64,000 nucleotides of DNA from Eustoma russellianum (taxonomy: Eukaryota > Streptophyta > Magnoliopsida > Gentianales > Gentianaceae). Below are positions 9,307-19,639 of the stretch, in pieces. Position 1 is the first letter of the stretch. Each line of letters starts with the position of its first letter. The DNA lies in assembly GCA_036186865.1 (NCBI GenBank), contig AP025067.1:8790981-8854980 (forward strand), given 5' to 3'. Both the position numbers and the translations under genes were made by a program. Under the pieces are notes generated by a model. The model made no database searches and was not told the DNA's origin. It saw only the letters and a list, made by a program, of their open reading frames with translations.

Positions 9307-10481
9307 TGTTGGAGACAATCAATCCTGTACCAAGACGCAGTCGTACAATGTGTGCATATGAAACAGCAAATAAAATAAATCAAACCCGGGGCGAGTCGAG
9401 GACTCTGTCCTTAAGACGTATTGCTCCGGTATACTGTGCCCAACCGGTGTGAGCAATCGTCTCCCAGGATACAACGGGTACCTGTTCAGTTGAGCGGCAC
9501 TGCTGAACTTGAACTCCTTCGAACGCTAGAGTGTCCTGACTTCTCCCGGACAATGCAAGACTCACGTGCTACGAATGCAGAATGCTTATGAAATGCTTAG
9601 AGCAAGGTGTGTAATGAATGCACCCTTAGCCCTCTTTATATAGGGGAGTCGGTTGGAGAACAAGGTACCGTGACCGTTGGATCAAAACCGAAGTTTGATT
9701 TAGACCGTTAGATTAAAACCCTATCTAGATTAGGAAGGTTTAATCTCAGCCTTTAGATCGAAGATAGATTAGCAGGTTTAAACCTGGAGCGTTAGATGGA
9801 AACCATATTCGGTTAAGCGGTTAAGACAGTTTAAATCTCGGCCGTTAGATCAAAGCTGCCTCCCCACACCGTTAGATCAAAACAGGTTGATCTTATTTAA
9901 ACAGGAGGATAGTGTTAGTTTCAGATTTGAAACATAACCACTCAAACTGAAGAGATTCTGCACGCTGTTCGACATCGATCGATCACATCGATCGATGTAC
10001 GTCAGAATCGTTCTCACCTTTCTGTCCAACTTCGATCGATACACCGATTGATCGAAGTTACATCGATCGATCGAAGTGATCGACTGATGTAAGACAGAAA
10101 CATCGAAGCTCTCTGATCAACTTCGATCGATGACATCGATCGATCGATGTCCGTCAGAAGCTCTTTTACACCACATGGACACATCCAACGTGGTATTCCT
10201 CCATAAGGGTGACACGTCACCCATCCACCACATTTTCCATCCACTTCGAGCATTAATTTTACATTCACACAATACCATAATTGAGTGATTCCACATCCTA
10301 AATTAACTACTCGTCACGTAGATAATTAAGGATTCATTAGTTTTCGATTATCATTATCGGAAACTCATTAAACTCAAAGTACGTTGCTCAACCAAATTTT
10401 GCAACATTCATTAATGGGCCAAAGCCCAAATCTTCCAATCTCCAACGATGGGCCAAAGCCCAAACCTTTAATTCTCCAACA
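9307..10481 (-). repeat. Copia 1 5' LTR (right)
   Basis: 1175 bases, TGTTGGAGA...TCTCCAACA. It contains a TATA box (TATATAAA on the minus strand, 9635-9642), the CGTTAGAT repeats and the CGATCGAT cluster (about 9970-10155). Confidence 0.95.
9635..9642 (-). promoter_or_regulatory. TATA box in Copia 1 5' LTR
   Basis: TATATAAA on the minus strand, in the LTR position expected to drive the genomic transcript toward gag. Confidence 0.75.
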
Positions 10482-10486
10482 GATTT
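10482..10486. other. Target-site duplication of Copia 1, right
   Basis: GATTT, matching 3442-3446. Confidence 0.9.
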
Positions 10487-11187
10487 ACTAGCCTATTGTT
10501 CATCATGTAGCATATTAGCAGACTCTTCACAATCATGTTCGGCTACCACGCATATGGAGTCTCAGCCCTAACATCCTGCCGTACAGGTCTCTAATTTGCC
10601 TATGAAGCTTAAGATGGATGATGCTCAGCCTAACCAGCACTGGACCCCCAAACAAAATCTCCATGCACACACCAATGATGAAGCAGTTGAAGTGGACGCT
10701 TTAGCTAAGACAACAGAGGAGCCATTGCGGGATAACGAAAATTCATTCTCTGTGTGCCACCATGATGATGTCCAAGGTGTCATCTAGCATGCATGATTCC
10801 CTGGTGGAGATGGTTTTGCATTCACAGGACCTAGATCGCTTAATATGTACGTCTGCTCTGACTATGACCTCAGTAGAAGACGATACAGATCCTATATTAA
10901 CACATGCATCAGATTCGAAGGTCCATGAAGATAATTTGACTGATACTCAAGAATTGCGTACGGCAGTATTGGACGTTTCTATGGTATTATCTAACACACC
11001 TCTATTAGATGATGGCTCCCTTAATGTGGCTCATCCTGATGTTGCTCAAGCTATAGATAACTTATTACAAATTTGCACCAGATGCCCGTATAGAAAGAAA
11101 GGTGATATGCCCGCGGCACCCCCTCTTCTGTGGTACACGTGGATCATTACTGCATTCTTCAACTAAATTCTCTTCACATATCTCTCA
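10487..11187 (+). pseudogene. LINE A ORF1, C-terminal part
   Basis: Resumes ORF1 of LINE A directly after the Copia 1 target duplication: the first codons give YCSSCSILADSSQSC, a zinc knuckle in which the usual histidine is replaced. The rest (frames 10596-10787 and 10762-11166) is acidic and low in conserved motifs, as usual for ORF1 tails. At least one stop or frameshift separates the two frames. It ends about 20 bases before the ORF2 start. Confidence 0.75.
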
Positions 11188-14100
11188 ATGGATGCACTAC
11201 TATGGAATGTTCGAGGTGTTAGCACCTCTCTTATGCGCATTCTTTCTTTAACTCGTCAACATAGCTTACATTTATCAATCTTAATAGATCCCAAACCTCG
11301 ACAATCTCGAATGGACTATCTTCGAATGTAAATTGGTTTTCGCATGCATATTCATCAAATGATGATAATATCTGGGTTTTTTGCCGTGAGTATTTTTTTG
11401 GAGCTTATTGACACCTTACAAGGTATACAAAATATGCCTANNNNNNNNNNNNNNNNNNNNNNNNNNNNNNNNNNNNNNNNNNNNNNNNNNNNNNNNNNNN
11501 NNNNNNNNNNNNNNNNNNNNNNNNNNNNNNNNNNNNNNNNNNNNNNNNNNNNNNNNNNNNNNNNNNNNNNNNNNNNNNNNNNNNNNNNNNNNNNNNNNNN
11601 NNNNNNNNNNNNNNNNNNNNNNNNNNNNNNNNNNNNNNNNNNNNNNNNNNNNNNNNNNNNNNNNNNNNNNNNNNNNNNNNNNNNNNNNNNNNNNNNNNNN
11701 NNNNNNNNNNNNNNNNNNNNNNNNNNNNNNNNNNNNNNNNNNNNNNNNNNNNNNNNNNNNNNNNNNNNNNNNNNNNNNNNNNNNNNNNNNNNNNNNNNNN
11801 NNNNNNNNNNNNNNNNNNNNNNNNNNNNNNNNNNNNNNNNNNNNNNNNNNNNNNNNNNNNNNNNNNNNNNNNNNNNNNNNNNNNNNNNNNNNNNNNNNNN
11901 NNNNNNNNNNNNNNNNNNNNNNNNNNNNNNNNNNNNNNNNNNNNNNNNNNNNNNNNNNNNNNNNNNNNNNNNNNNNNNNNNNNNNNNNNNNNNNNNNNNN
12001 NNNNNNNNNNNNNNNNNNNNNNNNNNNNNNNNNNNNNNNNNNNNNNNNNNNNNNNNNNNNNNNNNNNNNNNNNNNNNNNNNNNNNNNNNNNNNNNNNNNN
12101 NNNNNNNNNNNNNNNNNNNNNNNNNNNNNNNNNNNNNNNNNNNNNNNNNNNNNNNNNNNNNNNNNNNNNNNNNNNNNNNNNNNNNNNNNNNNNNNNNNNN
12201 NNNNNNNNNNNNNNNNNNNNNNNNNNNNNNNNNNNNNNNNNNNNNNNNNNNNNNNNNNNNNNNNNNNNNNNNNNNNNNNNNNNNNAGTTGGATATGACCA
12301 AGGCATTTGATAGAGTCTCTTGGCAATATCTGGAACAATTACTCTTGCGTTTTAGCTTTCACGTTAGGTTTGTTTGGCTCATCATGAATAATTTGGCAGC
12401 AACATGTTGCTCAGTGTTGATTAATGGTAAATCATGTGGTTTCTTTCAGCCATCTAGAGGGGTGATGCACAGAGATCGATTGTCTCCTATACTTTTTATT
12501 CTCGCATCAGAAGGATTCTCTAGGGGCATAAAAGCTTTATTTCAAGCAGGATTCTAAAGGGGATTTTAAGAGCAGACGCTCTCCACTGGTATCATATCTT
12601 GGATTTGCAGATGATTTGTTGATATTTTTAAATGGATCGATATAACTTGAGAAAATTCAAAATATTCTTAGAGCAATGCCAACGAGCCTTAGGGCATTAG
12701 TTAATTGTCACAAAAGTAAGATGGTAGTTGGGAGTGGTGTCTCGGCTCATAAAGTGGCGGCGGTCCTCAATGTGCGACATTCTACCCTGCCCATAAAATA
12801 ATTGGATCGTATCTCTTTAAAGGTATTAATAGTTCTCAATACTGTACAACTTTACTTGCTCATTTTGATGCTCGTTTAACAGGTTGGTCTCAAAGACTTC
12901 TGAGCATGGCGGGCAGATTGACGCTTATTCAATCAGCTCTTTCTGCTATGCCTTTGCATATAATGGCAACGGCAAGGCTGCCCAAAAGTGTTATTGTAGA
13001 ACTCAATAGGAAGATGGCCAATTTTTTATGGAGCCAAAGGCATCATTGGCGGGCATGGAATGCTGTCTGCCAACCAAAGGGAGGAGGGTGGTTTGGGAAT
13101 TCGGAATCTTGATGTGCTACAAAAGGCATATGAAAGTAAGATGTGGTGGACATATCAGACATCGACTTCGATTTGGACGCAGTATATTATACACAAATAC
13201 AGGAATCGATAGAAGATGCGAGCATTTGTTTATGATTCATCTGATTGGAAGAGATTATGTCGTATTCATTCTTTTTGTACCATTCATGTGCAAAACACTA
13301 TGGACGGTCTATCTCGGTTGGACGATGCCCATGGACAATATAGCCTACGAATGCTTCTTGTCGGATGTAAGGTATTCAATTTCCTTATGCTCGATATATA
13401 TGGTGGAAGGGTGCATCCACTGAGAGACAAGTTTTTTTATGGCGATTATGGTATAATGGGCTTCCTATGCCGAACAATGTCTCCGCCTGGCTTGTGCCAT
13501 TTCTAACATGCTATATTTTTTGTAGAAGTGATTCAGCACCACAGAGCCACATCTTTTGTACATGTCCAGTGATCCGAACAATATAGCATCACCTATCTAT
13601 ACTTTTCGGCAGACCACATCCCACTGCGGTGGACATTAAGTAGGTATTTGCGTGGGTGGTGGCACCAAACCAGTAGCATCACTATGATTGGTCACCTTGC
13701 TATGGTGGTTCCACTGCTTGCCACTTGGGCCATTTGGAAAGAATACGCGGCAGTACAATTTGGAGAAGAAACTTTTTCATTGTTGCGACTTAGGGAGCAT
13801 GTACGAGTAGGAATCTATTCGCGGTGTTCAGCTATCTCTGGAAGCAAATTTGCCGCTTCACTTCAGCCATTACTCCATGATCATTATTCACTTCCTATAC
13901 GATCCAGACGAATACGGTTGCTAGATGGAGACTGCCACCAACAGGTAGTTTCAAAACAAAATATAGATGCTACAGCAGGGCCGCCAAGGGGAGGCTGGAG
14001 GAGCGATCTTGCGTAATCATAATGGACAGCTCATATGAGCTCTTTGTTTTCCACTACTGATATTGCCGCCACTGTATGCTGAGTTGCAGACTATGCTTTA

Positions 14101-14327
14101 CTCAGTGGTTGTATTTTGAAACGTTGGGTTTCTGTGAGCTACATATTGAGAGAGACTGTCAATATTTGTTAACTTTGCTCACTGGCACGGTCACATTATC
14201 AATTCGATTGGGCAGTGATCTTGCACTTCTGCAGCGGCTCTTGACTCTCTTGCATGCCACTATATCATATGTCCCACGTGAGGGTAATTCAGTAGCCCAT
14301 ATATTAGCACAGTGTGGTCTTATGTGA
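11188..14327 (+). pseudogene. LINE A ORF2: endonuclease, reverse transcriptase, RNase H
   Basis: The start MDALLWNVRGVSTSL carries the WNVRG motif of the LINE apurinic-type endonuclease. Most of the endonuclease and the RT N-terminus are in the N gap. RT resumes with LDMTKAFDRVSW (catalytic Asp), SVLINGKSCGFFQPSRGV, and LGFADDLLIFLNG at about 12597 (FADD active site), then the thumb MAGRLTLIQSALSAMPLHIM. The zinc-binding domain follows (about 13300-13600) and a weak RNase H (YVPREGNSVAHILA at the end, 14270-14310). RQGDPLSP is corrupted to MHRDRLSP, and there are many frameshifts. Confidence 0.9.
11441..12285. other. Sequence gap (845 N)
   Basis: Unsequenced bases inside LINE A ORF2. No inference about content can be made from the frames that run through it. 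Confidence 1.
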
Positions 14328-15049
14328 GGGCAAGTGGGCACATTTTGCAGGCCATTGTATCTTCCTCATGGTAGAGGGTAGCTTGCAGACAAATATTACT
14401 ACCGCATATATTTGTCCGTGAGGGTCATGACAACAGCAATCATATTTTGTCTCGCCAGCATCAGCTGGGTATGTTTTTCATGATACTTATTCTTCATGTT
14501 TTTCGCCATTTGACAATTATCTGGTGTCATGTCACTTATATTTGCTGAGATTATTGATACACCCAACGAAGCCCAAAGATGACAATCCTCTAAATGATAT
14601 TAACTGGCATGGCTTACACCTCTTATTGCCTGTACCAATCTTGGCTACAGGCAACCCGAGTATTCACTTGTCTTTTTCCACATACTATACCATTTGATTG
14701 ATTAGACATTTCTTACGTGAAACTTTTTACATGTTTGATTTTTGGAGGTACACTAAATTCTCACGGCGACGGCTTCAGGATTTGAAGACTGGGCAATGCC
14801 ACTCCGACGCTACAATCTGCGATGTCACTCTCCATGTTGGATTTGTTAGGCTCTTGATTGTACTGTTAACTTATGCATTATTACTGTCTTGTATTTTAAG
14901 GTTTATATATATATTTGCTTATCTCTTCTGTTTAGTTTGGGAGAGTCTCCCTCCATAGATAGGAGCTTTTACATAACCAAGGTATTCCTCCGCCACAAGT
15001 GAGGGTTTTCATATTAATAAAATAGCCGGACGGTACCGCCCGTCCTTCA
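14328..15049 (+). other. LINE A 3' UTR
   Basis: Contains in order a 9-bp-stem hairpin TTGCCTGTA...TACAGGCAA (14626-14654), a palindrome GGGAGAGTCTCCC (14939-14951), the family box TCCTCCGCCACAAGTGAGG (14986-15004), a TTAATAAAAT stretch, and the terminal hairpin GGACGG...CCGTCC (15028-15045). The last lies just before TA-rich microsatellite; there is no poly-A tail. Confidence 0.8.
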
Positions 15050-15456
15050 CCTCACCTTATATATTCACACATATATATAGACATATGTATATATATATGT
15101 ATGAATCTGTATATACATATATATATGTCTATATATATATGTATGTATGTATGTATGCATGTACGTGAAAAACCTTTAGGTCTAGCGATTGAGTAGCATT
15201 TATCTCATTCTTGGGTCTCGAGTTCGATTCCTCTCCCCAATTTTAAAAAAATATATGTATGCATGTATATATACTGGTGTGGTGGTCTAGAAAATCCGAT
15301 AGACCTTCATATTTTCACAATTTGTCACAGTCTGAAATTTTTAGAATCTTTCTATTCAGTTATATTTTTAGCTTGTTTTCTTCGGTCAATCATTTTGTCT
15401 CAGTGGCTGTGTATTTATATAAATAAACACATATACATAGGTACGCATACATGCGC

Positions 15457-15487
<31 letters not shown>

Positions 15488-15530
15488 ATATATATATAGA
15501 TATATCTATATATATATATATCTTTGTGTG

Positions 15531-15572
<42 letters not shown>

Positions 15573-15640
15573 TACACATATATAATTATATTTGTATGTT
15601 ATGTATGTATATGTATATAGACAATACTTGTATTCTTGAT
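15050..15640. repeat. TA/TATG microsatellite
   Basis: Long imperfect arrays of TA, TATG and ATAC between LINE A and the following spacer, with pure TA runs near 15460-15485 and 15536-15567. It hosts one SINE copy at 15164-15250. No genes. Confidence 0.9.
15164..15250 (+). mobile_element. tRNA-like SINE, copy 1
   Basis: About 87 bases: an A-box-like GTCTAGCGATTGAGTA, a B-box-like GAGTTCGATTCC, and a short T/A-rich tail. It is flanked by a 13-base direct repeat ATGTATGCATGTA (15151-15163 and 15255-15267), although the microsatellite setting weakens that evidence. A closely similar copy is at 19502-19600. Confidence 0.65.
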
Positions 15641-16198
15641 TCATTAAATTGAGATTCAATTTTTGTGTCCATATACTTTCGTGAATGGAACAACAATATT
15701 ACATGTGTGATGGTTATTTATAATTATCTAAAATCCACATCCTAGATTCATGAATAATAATATCCATTAAAAAACTTATGAGTTCTGATCATATTAACGC
15801 AGCCGGTGGTTTTTATAATTCGACAAGTCAAAAAGTCATATGGAAGTTTGGAAAATAACATGCTAACTAAATAAATTTTGTCATTTATTTTATTTAATTC
15901 TGAGTGTATTTGTAGATTTTACGTGGAAATGTAATTAAAGAATTTTAAATGGAAACTAATCAGATAAAAAACATGGCACAGACAGTTAAATCCTAGTGCT
16001 CTACTGGCCTATTTGATGAATGTCGGATATAAAGATATGCAGAATCCCAATCTGCATAAAAATATTTGGCCAAATCTTCTATGATGTCTGTGCTGGAGTC
16101 TACATTAAACAGATCTCGGTTTGGCAACATACACAGGAGATACAAAAACCTTTTAATTTTTGTGAAAATTAATTTTCGTTTTTATTATCGTCAATCCT
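15641..16198. other. AT-rich spacer without recognised features
   Basis: No open frame, repeat or element end was recognised here on either strand. Confidence 0.6.
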
Positions 16199-16425
16199 AT
16201 TAAGGTATCACACTCTCGAATCAAGTGAATTGTTGAATCGGAATACTATAGAAGATCTAAGATATATTACATCGGTAGAAAACGCGTATCCTTTTTGATT
16301 TCTAAAAACGAAACTCAAATGTAATCATTTATGGCCACTTGCTATGTAAAAATTAATTTTCATAGCATACACACCTAAAATAGCCAGTTTTTCAAATGAG
16401 GATCACTCCACACTCAGATATATAT
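16199..16425 (+). repeat. Dispersed repeat, copy 2, unknown class
   Basis: Diverged direct copy of 2298-2525; shared blocks include AAAATTAATTTT and TAAAATAGCCA. It is followed by a TA-rich tract and then LINE B. Confidence 0.5.
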
Positions 16426-16497
16426 TTTTTTTTATAAAACAGAAGCAAGTCTCTACATTTTATTTAGACTCCACACTCATATAGATATATATATTTA

Positions 16498-17557
16498 ATA
16501 AAAATTTTATTTGATTAAATGAAAGCCTCACTTATGGCGGAGGAAAACCATATTACATCAGTTCAGAGTAAACGAACAAATGAAATAACGAACTAAGAAT
16601 GACATATCTCCAGTCATATACGATATGCCGCATTAAAACCTTGCTAGGAAAAACCACCCTTGTGGAGAAAACCCTAGCGAAGGAAAAAGCGTACATATTT
16701 ATATGACCATCATCGAAATGTATAAAATGATAATCTGTGTACAAATATTGATATGCTTCTAGTTGTCGTAAATATTGACAGAATGCTGAAGTATGAGTCC
16801 ACCATGGTGTCTCCCGTAGATCCAGAGGGTCAGACCAAATGTTGCCTTTGTCGATGAGCGTGGGGTTCTCCAAAGAGGATAAAGCCTCAGTTGGCGGCGG
16901 CAGGTATATTCCAAGACATGAAAGAGCAGGCGCCAAACCGAAGTTATGATACAGTGGGGAAAAATATAAAATACATAGTAATAGATGAGTAGACATACCG
17001 AACCTGCCTGAATCCCTTAGGAAACAGGCAGGATGTGTCAGAAAACGCCAATCCCAGTGGAAGACATAAGGAGCTAGCCAACGCCAATGTCCACTCGCCA
17101 AGTGCGTGCCCATGAAAGCATAGGTAATTGCGTGAGATGAGTATACAGCCGATTGAAACTCCCGAAGATATCAAGCATCCATGATTGCCGGCACAGAAAA
17201 ATACATGCAGCAGCCAAATCAAAGTATATATCACATATGCATCGCCAAACCAGCCCAAGAAAATAAGCAAAAGATATGAAACCCACCAAGGCTGCCTGCC
17301 TCGAGACAAGCACAGGCAGCAACAGTACACCATTGCCAATGAATCCAAATCCATGTGAGTACCGTCCAAAGCATATAAAACCAGTTCGAGCGCCCTCGCC
17401 AAACATAAACCATGAACATAGAAAAGCAATGTCTGTGTAGGCATGGCGTATGCATATAAGAAATATAAGAAAAAGGACAGCCAACATACCTTGCCTGCCT
17501 GCGCCCCAACGAGCACAGGCAGAAAAACTGTGAGTGTGCCAATCCATATGGAAGACT
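16498..17557 (-). other. LINE B 3' UTR with three hairpins
   Basis: Three hairpins, each with a 14-nt loop: CCTGCCTG...CAGGCAGG (17003-17032), GCTGCCTG...CAGGCAGC (17291-17320) and CTGCCTG...CAGGCAG (17495-17522). The first and third are each followed on the LINE sense strand by GGTATGT and preceded by a GTCTTCCA...GATTGGC block, showing a duplication of period about 490 bases. Open frames across this region (16553-17547) match no known domain and are regarded as chance. Confidence 0.75.
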
Positions 17558-18140
17558 TTATGTTGACTGCCTACGCATAGCAGTTGACGTGAGGTCTAAC
17601 AAGGCTGCAGCACGAACCATTGATGGCAGGCTTGACTGCGTAAAGAAAGAAGTGCATGGCGATAGCATCGCATGTTGTGCCAAATAATGCGCTGGCATAT
17701 TTGCCTCTCTGAATACGTGCTGAATTGCCAAATTATGACGAGTGATCAATAGCTGTAGGAATTTGAGATGAAAATTGCCAAACACGGGTTGCTGTTGGCG
17801 CAGCCGTTGAAGTAGTTGTGCACAGTCAGTCTCTATAATCAGGACCTATATAATGGCAAAAAGTATAGCAAGCCAAACAGCGCTGCCTGAATTTCCGCCT
17901 GCAACGGTGTACAAGGTGGGAGGCGAAATGTTACAGCACGCACACATGCGCCATTTGAGTCACGTAAAATGATACCTCCTGCCGCATGATACGTCCAACC
18001 GCGGCATCCACATTAAGTTTAAATCTGCCTGATGGGGGAGTAAGCCACTTATCACTTGTAGACGCGGTGGGCGAGGCATTGGAAGCCATGACAGCGGCAT
18101 CATGGGGGTGGCTGCTATTTTAGTACCCTGGATGGAAAGC
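17558..18140 (-). pseudogene. LINE B RNase H domain
   Basis: RNase H at the C-terminus of ORF2. The end is clear: HVFREANMPAHYLAQHAML. Upstream, homology to the central part (KFNLNVDA-type start and ILRD) is spread over different frames between about 17800 and 18060. Frameshifted and inactive. Confidence 0.7.
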
Positions 18141-18801
18141 ACCCACATATGAAGCTCAAAGTGGATCGTATTTCGAAGTGCAGATATAGAAAAAGTTGTC
18201 TGTTCACCATAGACCATAGTGGCATAGCAGCGCCATATATTATAGACTATGATACCAGGGACCACGATCTTGAGCACCCCCTCAAAGAAGAAGAAGATGA
18301 GCGATACCACCAAGCTAATAACAATTGCCGTAGAGATAACGTAGATGGAGGCACGCCCTGCAATTCCGTTGCAAAGAACCTCCACAGGGACTGGATTGTC
18401 GAACAATACAAGAATACATGATCAACTGTAGAAGAATGTTGTTTACAAAATGGGCACTGCGTAGGACGTGCAGTCAAATAAGATCCTATAAAGTCTTCAA
18501 AAGGTAAAGCCGCATGAAACAAACGCCATAGGAATAATCTGATGGAAGGTGAATGGTGTTTGAACCAAATGAATTTTGCCGAGATCAATGTGGGCCTTGC
18601 TAGGCGACATATATTGTAAGCAGATTTGAGTGCAAATTCCCCTGATGGCGAGGGCTGCCAAGTGAAAAAGTATTCGTCCCTGTTGTATGCATTACACAAA
18701 CATGATGGATGCGACAAATAAGCTTCCAAACTGGCGAATCCGGCAGCCGTGGCCGGAAGTCTCCCCTCCTTCCATATTTGGCGTGCATATACCGGCTCCA
18801 T
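18141..18801 (-). pseudogene. LINE B ORF2 zinc-binding domain
   Basis: Matches the zinc-binding reverse transcriptase domain that follows RT in plant LINEs: WQPSPSGEFALKSAYNICR, FIWFKHHSPSIRLFLWRLFH, CPFCKQHSSTVDHVFLYC with the paired cysteines and histidine. The frame 18247-18801 is open over 184 codons. It may help bind the RNA template; that role is inferred from family. Confidence 0.85.
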
Positions 18802-19357
18802 AGCGTATCTTGTTTATGATAGCCACCAGATTCTGCAATGATATGCTTGCTGTAATGAATGAAGATCTCGAAGTCCCAATCCACCCTCCTCCGTAGGTAA
18901 TGTAATATTAGACCATGCAACCCAATGGTGGCGATTCCCCCAATAAAAAGTAGCCATTTTCCTTTGAATCATCTTAATGACTGACTTTGGTAGCCCCCCT
19001 GCTGCCATAACATGCAGTGGAAGCGCAGAAATCACAGAACGCAATAAGACTAATCGGCCCGCCGAAGATAAAAGTTTAGAATGCCACCCCTGTAACTTTT
19101 CATCGAAATGCTGTAACATAGTAGCACAGTAGCGAGAGCGGTTGATACCCTTGTGAAGATAAGAGCCCAAATAACGGAAAGGTAGTGCCGAAAGCCGCAT
19201 CCCAAGGATCTCTTGTAAGTCTCGAACTCGTCGCACAGAAAGGTTCCCCGATGGAATCATACTACTTTTGTGGAAATTGACCTTTTGTCCAGAAGCTGTT
19301 TCATACTCCGTTAAGAACTTTTTAAAACGTCGGATATTACGTTGTGTACCTTGTAGG

Positions 19358-19361
<4 letters not shown>
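18802..19361 (-). pseudogene. LINE B reverse transcriptase, C-terminal part
   Basis: Frame 18814-19260 holds LGMRLSALPFRYLGSYLHKG, GWHSKLLSSAGRLVLLRSVI and LPKSVIKMIQRKMATFYWGN, the thumb and connection region of LINE RT. Homology extends in the same sense to 19361, where (TA)n begins; the fingers and the catalytic palm are absent. Confidence 0.88.
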
Positions 19362-19411
<50 letters not shown>

Positions 19412-19501
19412 TGTGTATGTATATATTGTGTGAGTGTGTGTGTCTATATATATATATCCGTGTGTGTACGTATATATGTATGTGTGTGTGTATATATGCG
19501 T
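19362..19501. repeat. (TA)n and TG-rich microsatellite
   Basis: A pure TA run from about 19362 to 19408 followed by mixed TATG/TGTG repeats. It marks the truncated 5' end of LINE B. Confidence 0.9.
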
Positions 19502-19600
19502 TTGCGTAAAACCTTTAGGTCTAGCGGTTGAGTATCATTTATCCCATTCCCGGGTCTCGAGTTCGATTTCCCTCCCTAATTTTAAAAAAAAAGAAAAAAA
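19502..19600 (+). mobile_element. tRNA-like SINE, copy 2
   Basis: Near copy of 15164-15250: GGTCTAGCGGTTGAGTA (A box), GAGTTCGATTTCC (B box), A-rich tail AAAAAAAAAGAAAAAAA. Flanked by TATATGCGT on both sides (19493-19501 and 19603-19611), a plausible target duplication. Confidence 0.65.
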
Positions 19601-19639
19601 TCTATATGCGTCTATCTATATATATGTATTACTATATAT

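Larger units (their letters stand above)
3447..10481 (-). mobile_element. Copia 1: complete Tork-like Ty1-copia retrotransposon, decayed coding region
   Basis: Full-length element of about 7.0 kb with LTRs at both ends (TGTTGGAGA...TCTCCAACA inverted termini), a 5-bp target duplication and a polypurine tract. On the minus strand the order is gag, protease, integrase, RT, RNase H, the Ty1-copia order. Frameshifts occur in gag, between protease and integrase, inside integrase, RT and RNase H, so it is dead. It is inserted in ORF1 of LINE A and is the same family as Copia 2 at 26721-33751. The RT motifs fit the Tork/Tnt1 group. Confidence 0.95.
2650..15049 (+). mobile_element. LINE A: L1-type plant LINE with RNase H, split by Copia 1 and by an N gap
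   Basis: Order of parts: short 5' UTR, ORF1 with a DUF4283-like domain and zinc knuckle, ORF2 with endonuclease, reverse transcriptase, zinc-binding reverse-transcriptase domain and RNase H, and a 3' UTR ending in a GC-rich palindrome. Copia 1 (3447-10481) is inserted in ORF1; a 845-base N run removes most of the endonuclease and the N-terminal RT. Both ends abut TA-rich microsatellite. Several stops and frameshifts make it non-functional. Boundaries are approximate, set by where unique sequence gives way to microsatellite. Confidence 0.85.
16498..19361 (-). mobile_element. LINE B: 5'-truncated L1-type LINE with RNase H
   Basis: On the minus strand it starts just after the RT active site and runs through RT thumb, zinc-binding domain, RNase H and a long 3' UTR. 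The 3' end has the family box TCCTCCGCCATAAGTGAGG (16526-16544). Both ends lie in TA-rich microsatellite. 5' truncation is the usual outcome of target-primed reverse transcription. Confidence 0.88.

Noticed and set aside
9292..9422. Tf1-like self-priming of Copia 1 and 2
   Set aside because: The U5 segment that pairs with the leader is about 200 bases downstream of the start expected from the TATA box, so it would not be the RNA 5' end.
11344..12338. Open frames of about 300 codons on both strands
   Set aside because: They are made of N bases translated as unknown residues; only the flanks contain real sequence.
15164..15250. A functional tRNA gene at the A-box/B-box pair
   Set aside because: No acceptor stem or cloverleaf could be drawn, and an A-rich tail with flanking direct repeats is typical of a SINE.
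16553..17547. Several overlapping minus-strand frames of 100-190 codons with hydrophobic translations
   Set aside because: They lie in the LINE B 3' UTR downstream of RNase H, overlap each other in different frames, and show no conserved motif or counterpart in LINEs A, C or D.
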